Shown in pieces: positions 14,696 to 19,247 of a DNA stretch of 19,247 bases; within the stretch, counting starts at the first letter, position 1; every line of letters begins with the position of its first letter. The position numbers were made by a program, and so were the translations under genes. The notes under the pieces are model-generated. The model saw nothing but the letters and a program-made list of their open reading frames with translations. It did no database searches and was not told the DNA's origin. This stretch comes from Acidobacteriota bacterium (GTDB lineage: Bacteria; Acidobacteriota; Terriglobia; Bryobacterales; JACQDG01), in contig JACQDG010000458.1 of assembly GCA_016201185.1 (NCBI GenBank), positions 1 through 19,247 of the forward strand, given 5' to 3'.

Positions 14696-14710
14696 GGACA
14701 GTACTAGCGC

Positions 14711-16663
14711 TTATGGGCTTTCACCGCTGGTTCGCCCGATTTTGAAACCCAATTCTTCAACAACCATTCCCAGCCGGCGCTGGTCGTTGGAAGGCTGGAA
14801 GGTCTTGTCCACCGTGATGGTCAGTTGCGGCGTTGACCCGGTAGTCACTCTCACCGGGACGGAGAGCGTGTAGCCGCCCGGCGCAGGATAGGTCTGAGCG
14901 GCGATGAGCAGACCGTCGAGGGCCAGCGTGACCCGCCGCGCTGAAGCCTGGTCGGGGATGAAGAAGGTCATCTCGAAGCGGTCGGCGTGATCCGGCGCCT
15001 TGAGCAGCACGACAGCCTGCTCGGCCATCCACCGCCAGGCGTTGTTCTCGATCTGGTAAAAACCGGAAAGCAATTGGGAGGCAGCCTCGGGATCGCCCAT
15101 CCGAAGGTAAGAGAGGCCCGGCTCGGCCAGGCCGACGATCTCTGCTTTCACGCGGTCCAGAAGGCCACGGTCGGGGTCGAACGGCAGGACGCCCAGGGCG
15201 CTCGAGGAATATCCAGAGCGTGTTCCCAGGCCGATCAGCCGAATCGGGATCCGGCTCCGAAAGTCGGCCCTTCGCACTTCCTGCAAGCTTCCACCTCCGA
15301 TAAAGAAGGGAATCGGGCCGGCCAGCTCGCTCGTCACCACCACTGAGCCGGCATAAACGGCCTGCTCGTTCTCGAGCGGCTCGCCCCCCATTTCTTCGAG
15401 GTAGTAGCGGAGGCCCCACTCGGCGTTGGACCAGAGCCGCCGCTCGCCTATCCTGGGCCTCAGATCGCCGGCGAATCGCCGGTAGTGGTCACAGTATTGA
15501 TAATTTGCAGAGGCCATCGCCAGGCCCAGGACCAGGCTGCAGGCGGCCGCGCCCCACAGTAATCCTGTGCGTGGCGAGCCGCGAACCAGCGTCAGGATCA
15601 GCGGCGCCGCCATTGGGAGCAGATAGCGCGCCGAACCGGCGTAGAATACCGCCACAGCCCCGGCAAAGAAAACCAGGCCCCAGGTCGCGAGAAAACCGTC
15701 CTCGGTTGTGCGGGCCTTCCACAGCGTAACGGCCCACCGGGCTAGAAGCATCAACCCGGCGACCAGGCTCACCGCCAGCAGCAGCCGCTGCCACCAGAAG
15801 TATCCAGACAAGGCTGCCGTGACTACGAGAGCCACGGGAGCGCCAATCCAGAACCCGGCGCGCGTCGCGAGAATCGCAATGGGGAAAACCATCCAGCCCA
15901 AGTGGTCGGTGAGGGCCAACGCGGAGTGAAATTTCTTGACTAGCGCTAGCAGCCCGTAGGTCTGAAAATAACCAGCCAGCACAGTCGCCGGGACCTCCCC
16001 GGTGGAGATTCGCTGCCAGCCTTGCCAGGCCGCCAGAGCCAGTGGCGCTGCCAGAACCGGGATCCAGGCGGTGCGAGAGTGGCGCCGGCTGTGCCACACC
16101 TCGTGAGCTAGGATGGGCACGGCGAAAATGGCCTGGTAAGCCCCCAAGGCCGCCACCGCCAGCGACCCCGCGCTCAGAAGGTGATGGCCCTCGAAGTACA
16201 GTGCAAAGCTCAGCATCCAGAAGGCCAGAAACGGCAGGTCCGCCTCGAGCGAATTCCCGTTCACCACAAACGCCGGCACACACACGAACAGCAGCGTCGC
16301 CAGCAGCGGATGGTCCGTGAACCGCCCCGCAAGGCAGTACATGGCGGCTGCGGCCAGCAGAGAAAACAGCATATAGAAGAGATGGAACGGCAGTTCGCGA
16401 ACGTGACCGAAGATGCGCAGCAGCGCCGCCAGAATATAGGCATTCAGAGGAGGGTGCGGGTGGCCGCTCATCTCGACCCGCCGGCCCTGGAACGTGTAAC
16501 CCATCTGCATGGGGTGCAGCGGATCTACCAGGGCGTTGCGGGCAATCGCGATGTAATACACATCGTCGCCCTGCACGGCCTGGCGGAGAAAGGGAAGGCG
16601 AATCAGCAGGACCGCGGCGACAACAATCAGGAGGGGGCCGCGCTCGCGTCGGAAGGTGCTCAA
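14711..16663 (-). CDS. PMT/ArnT-type (GT-C fold) membrane glycosyltransferase
   Basis: This is a 650-residue protein with a polytopic N-terminal part of about ten or more helices (to about residue 390) and a C-terminal soluble part of about 250 residues. The first extracytoplasmic loop carries Asp33-Asp34 in QGDDVYYIAIA, the catalytic acid position of GT-C enzymes, followed by HPHPPLNAYIL (68-78), as in PMT_2/GT39-like proteins. These transfer a sugar from a polyprenyl-phosphate donor to lipid or protein on the outer face of the inner membrane; donor and acceptor cannot be read here. The last ~130 residues look beta-rich and may be a carbohydrate-binding-like domain. The start is TTG at 16663, with GGAG 6 nt upstream, 13 nt after gcvPB. 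Confidence 0.82.
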   Translation of the reverse strand: MSTFRRERGPLLIVVAAVLLIRLPFLRQAVQGDDVYYIAIARNALVDPLHPMQMGYTFQGRRVEMSGHPHPPLNAYILAALLRIFGHVRELPFHLFYMLFSLLAAAAMYCLAGRFTDHPLLATLLFVCVPAFVVNGNSLEADLPFLAFWMLSFALYFEGHHLLSAGSLAVAALGAYQAIFAVPILAHEVWHSRRHSRTAWIPVLAAPLALAAWQGWQRISTGEVPATVLAGYFQTYGLLALVKKFHSALALTDHLGWMVFPIAILATRAGFWIGAPVALVVTAALSGYFWWQRLLLAVSLVAGLMLLARWAVTLWKARTTEDGFLATWGLVFFAGAVAVFYAGSARYLLPMAAPLILTLVRGSPRTGLLWGAAACSLVLGLAMASANYQYCDHYRRFAGDLRPRIGERRLWSNAEWGLRYYLEEMGGEPLENEQAVYAGSVVVTSELAGPIPFFIGGGSLQEVRRADFRSRIPIRLIGLGTRSGYSSSALGVLPFDPDRGLLDRVKAEIVGLAEPGLSYLRMGDPEAASQLLSGFYQIENNAWRWMAEQAVVLLKAPDHADRFEMTFFIPDQASARRVTLALDGLLIAAQTYPAPGGYTLSVPVRVTTGSTPQLTITVDKTFQPSNDQRRLGMVVEELGFKIGRTSGESP

Positions 16664-16676
16664 TGGTCGCTCCGCG

Positions 16677-18155
16677 TCAGGCGGGCTTCCATCGTACCAC
16701 CGGCTTGCGGGCGGCGCTTACCTCGTCCACCCGCGTGGTGCGGGTGGCGTGGGGAGCGGAGCGGACCAGCTCGGGGTCCCTCTGGACTTCTTCAGCGATA
16801 GAGCGCAGGGCGTCAATCAGGAGGTCCAGCTCGCGCTTGTCTTCCGTTTCCGTCGGCTCGATCATCATGGCCCCGTGCACGATCAGCGGGAAGCTGACGG
16901 TGTAGGGATGAAAGCCATAATCGATCAGCCGTTTGGCGATGTCTCCGGTGCGCACGCCCAGGGCGGCCTGGCGGCTGTCGCTGAACACGCACTCGTGCAT
17001 GGTGGGAGCGTTGTACGGCAGCTCGTAGCAGCCTTCCAGGTGCCGCCGGACGTAGTTGGCGTTGAGCAAAGCGTCCAGGGTCGCGTTCCGCAGGCCGTTG
17101 CCGCCATGGGCCAGGATGTAAGCCAGCGCCCGCACCAGTACGCCGAAGTTGCCATAGAAAGCCCGCACGCGGCCGATCGATTGCGGCCGATCGTAATCGT
17201 AGGAAAGCGCGCCATTGCGGGAGACGATGCGGGGCGCCGGCAGAAGCGGCTCCAGCTCACGGGTCACCGCCACCGGGCCGCCTCCCGGCCCTCCTCCGCC
17301 GTGCGGCGTGGAAAACGTCTTGTGCAGGTTCAGGTGCATCACGTCCACGCCAAAATCCCCCGGCCGGGCAATGCCCACCAGGGCGTTCATGTTGGCGCCG
17401 TCCATGTAAAGCAAAGCGCCGCGAGAGTGCAGCAGGCGGGCGATCTGCCTGATCTCCCGCTCGAAAATGCCCAGCGTGTTTGGGTTGGTGACCATCAGCG
17501 CGGCCACCGAGTCGTCCACCAGGTGGTCCAGTTGGCCCAGGTCCACCATCCCCTCGGCATTGGAGGGAATGCTCACCACCTGGTAGCCGGCCATGTGGGC
17601 GGTGGCGGGGTTGGTGCCGTGGGCTGAATCGGGAATCAGCACCTTTTCCCGCGCATCGCCCCGGGATTCGAGCAGGGCCCGCACCAGGAAGATGCCCGTC
17701 AGCTCGCCGTGCGCCCCCGCCGCCGGCTGCAGCGTCACTGCGTCCATGCCGGTGATCTCGGCCAGCATCTGCTCGAGCGTCGCCTGAATGCGCATCGCCC
17801 CCTGGGACAAATGCTCCGGTTGGTAAGGATGCGCCTGGGCCAGCCCCTCCAGCCGCGCCACGTATTCGTTCAGCCGCGGGTTGTACTTCATGGTGCAGGA
17901 GCCCAGCGGGTATACACCCAGGTCGATGGCATAGTTCCAGGTGGAGAGCCGCGTGAAGTGCCGGATTACCTCGACCTCGCTCACCTCCGGGAAACCGGAA
18001 ATTTCGGAGCGGACCCAATCGGCGCCGAGTGCAGCGGCCGGATCGACCGGCGGCACATCCAGCGGCGGCAACTGGTACGCCACCTTGCCCGGCGAGCTGC
18101 GCTCGAACAGCAAAGGTTCGTTCTGATTGATGTGCGGGCGGACTTTCTTGATCAT
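16677..18155 (-). CDS. gcvPB: Glycine dehydrogenase (decarboxylating) subunit 2
   Basis: This is the PLP-carrying half of the split P-protein of the glycine cleavage system, which decarboxylates glycine and passes aminomethyl to the H-protein lipoyl arm. At 492 aa it has family-typical features: LGVYPLGSCTMKYNPRLNE (79-97), AAGAHGELTG (145-154), HGTNPATAHMAG (179-190), MDGANMNALVG (251-261) and the PLP lysine Lys279 in NLHKTFSTPHGGGGPG. The ATG at 18155 lies 1 nt after the gcvPA stop (TGA-C-ATG) with no Shine-Dalgarno of its own, so it is probably translated by coupling. The order gcvPA-gcvPB is usual, and the two subunits form a heterotetramer. gcvT and gcvH are not in the window and may lie beyond the right edge. 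Confidence 0.97.
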   Translation of the reverse strand: MIKKVRPHINQNEPLLFERSSPGKVAYQLPPLDVPPVDPAAALGADWVRSEISGFPEVSEVEVIRHFTRLSTWNYAIDLGVYPLGSCTMKYNPRLNEYVARLEGLAQAHPYQPEHLSQGAMRIQATLEQMLAEITGMDAVTLQPAAGAHGELTGIFLVRALLESRGDAREKVLIPDSAHGTNPATAHMAGYQVVSIPSNAEGMVDLGQLDHLVDDSVAALMVTNPNTLGIFEREIRQIARLLHSRGALLYMDGANMNALVGIARPGDFGVDVMHLNLHKTFSTPHGGGGPGGGPVAVTRELEPLLPAPRIVSRNGALSYDYDRPQSIGRVRAFYGNFGVLVRALAYILAHGGNGLRNATLDALLNANYVRRHLEGCYELPYNAPTMHECVFSDSRQAALGVRTGDIAKRLIDYGFHPYTVSFPLIVHGAMMIEPTETEDKRELDLLIDALRSIAEEVQRDPELVRSAPHATRTTRVDEVSAARKPVVRWKPA

Positions 18156-18156
18156 G

Positions 18157-19247
18157 TCAAAAGCACCCGGCCAGCCTGTCCATGTCGGCGCGCCTGGCTG
18201 TTTCAGTGGCGCATAGCAACAGGCAGTTATCGAGTTCCGGGTAGAATCTCCCTATTTCCAGCCCGCCGATGATCCTCTGCTCGAGCAGACGAAGGTTCAT
18301 ATCCACAGGCGACCCGCCCGCGCACTCCGCCACGAATTCATTGAAGAAAGGTCCGCTGAATCTGCGTCTGGCGCCGCGTTTTTCCAGCTCACCGGCCAGG
18401 TAGTGGGCCTTGGCCAGGTTTTGCTCGGCCAACTCGCGCAGGCCGCGCTTGCCATAGACGCTCATGAAAATCGTCGCCATCAGCGCGATCAAGGCCTGGT
18501 TGGTGCAGATATTGGAGGTGGCCTTTTCGCGGCGGATGTGCTGCTCGCGCGTGGCCAGGGTCAGGCAAAACGCGCGGTTGCCGTTGGAGTCGGTCGTCTG
18601 GCCGACCAGCCGGCCGGGCATCTGCCGGATGTATTTCTCTTTCGCGGCAAGCACTCCCACGAACGGTCCCCCGTAAGAAGGAGAGATGGCGAAGGATTGC
18701 AGCTCGCCCGCCACGATGTCGGCGTCCGCCGGCGGCTCGAGCAGCCCCAGCGAGACGGCTTCGGTGAACACGACCACGAGCAGGGCCCCACGCCCGTGCG
18801 CGATTTTGGCCGCCTCTTTCACCGGCTCCACACAACCGAAAAAGTTGGGCGTCTGGATTACCACTGCGGCCGTGCTCTGGTCCACCATTGCTTCCAGGGC
18901 TTCGAGGTCCACCAGCCCGGTGGTCGGATCGTAGGCCGCTTCTTCCACCGGCAACCGCTGGCGCCGGGCATAGGCAAGATGCACCTGGCGGTATTCCGGA
19001 TGCACCGACCGGGCCACTATCGCCCGCTCGCGCCCCGTGATCCGGCAGGCCATCAGCGCCGCCTCGGGCAGCGCCGTCGAGCCGTCGTACATCGAGGCGT
19101 TGGCCACTTCCATCCCGGTCAACTGGCACATCATCGTTTGAAACTCGAAGATCGAGGTCAGCGTGCCCTGGGAAATTTCCGGCTGGTAGGGAGTGTAGGC
19201 GGTGAGAAATTCGCCGCGCAAAATAAGAGAATCGATTACCACCGGTC
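18157..19247 (-). CDS. gcvPA: Glycine dehydrogenase (decarboxylating) subunit 1, 5' end outside the window
   Basis: This is the first subunit of the split glycine decarboxylase P-protein. About 363 residues are visible. The family is around 440-450 aa, so roughly 80 N-terminal residues lie beyond the right edge. Characteristic stretches are LRGEFLTAYTPYQPEISQGTL, VANASMYDGSTALPEAALM, SYGGPFVGVLA and the late REKATSNICTNQALIAL. The frame runs open through 19247 (ending PVVIDSLI in protein sense), so the GTG near 19242 is internal and not the start. The subunit lacks the PLP lysine, which is supplied by gcvPB directly downstream. The stop lies 1 nt before gcvPB. Confidence 0.96.
   Translation of the reverse strand, partial: PVVIDSLILRGEFLTAYTPYQPEISQGTLTSIFEFQTMMCQLTGMEVANASMYDGSTALPEAALMACRITGRERAIVARSVHPEYRQVHLAYARRQRLPVEEAAYDPTTGLVDLEALEAMVDQSTAAVVIQTPNFFGCVEPVKEAAKIAHGRGALLVVVFTEAVSLGLLEPPADADIVAGELQSFAISPSYGGPFVGVLAAKEKYIRQMPGRLVGQTTDSNGNRAFCLTLATREQHIRREKATSNICTNQALIALMATIFMSVYGKRGLRELAEQNLAKAHYLAGELEKRGARRRFSGPFFNEFVAECAGGSPVDMNLRLLEQRIIGGLEIGRFYPELDNCLLLCATETARRADMDRLAGCF

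Noticed and set aside
16656..17627. 323-codon + strand frame opposite gcvPB
   Set aside because: gcvPB is certain from its PLP motif; the opposing frame has Val/His/Gln-rich low-information sequence.

Overview
The window looks like a piece of chromosome from a GC-rich bacterium, most likely an acidobacterium or a close relative. The pointers are a large soluble Ser/Thr kinase fused to a TolB-like region and TPRs, a split glycine decarboxylase (gcvPA/gcvPB), a transglutaminase-fold membrane protein, and small hypothetical proteins of types I associate with Acidobacteria. This placement is inference from gene content. I see no mobile element, CRISPR array, rRNA or tRNA, and no gene-free stretch longer than about 120 bases.

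Left edge (1-936, + strand): the tail of an unrecognised protein cut by the window edge, a 110-residue hypothetical protein, and a 100-residue cysteine-motif plus coiled-coil protein. These converge on a minus-strand operon (4208 down to 940). It encodes an EgtD-like SAM-dependent methyltransferase followed by the ATPase, permease and lipoprotein binding protein of an osmoprotectant/betaine-type ABC importer. The spacing is tight (GTGA overlap, 40-nt gap with a strong Shine-Dalgarno, 2-nt gap), and a candidate promoter lies just upstream. Pairing an amino-acid-betaine-type methyltransferase with a quaternary-amine importer is the most interesting point of the window. Two substrate-contact positions of EgtD appear to be replaced.

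Middle (10907 down to 4311, minus strand): a TgpA-like transglutaminase, rimO, yacG, pgpA, an IPT/beta-propeller protein and cinA. From rimO onward the genes overlap or nearly abut and probably form one housekeeping cluster covering ribosomal S12 modification, gyrase inhibition, phosphatidylglycerol synthesis and pyridine-nucleotide salvage. The kinase gene (10956-13268, + strand) diverges from tgpA across only 48 bp and converges on ybaK, the two genes sharing a CTAG stop.

Right part (19247 down to 13265, minus strand): gcvPA (cut by the right edge) and gcvPB for glycine decarboxylation, a PMT/ArnT-type membrane glycosyltransferase, an unrecognised six-helix membrane protein, and a YbaK-type aminoacyl-tRNA deacylase. 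The short region ahead of the six-helix protein holds a small SD-led reading frame and an 18-bp dyad. A hairpin lies between it and ybaK.

Long reading frames opposite the kinase, methyltransferase, gcvPB and glycosyltransferase are GC-driven shadows and are not annotated.
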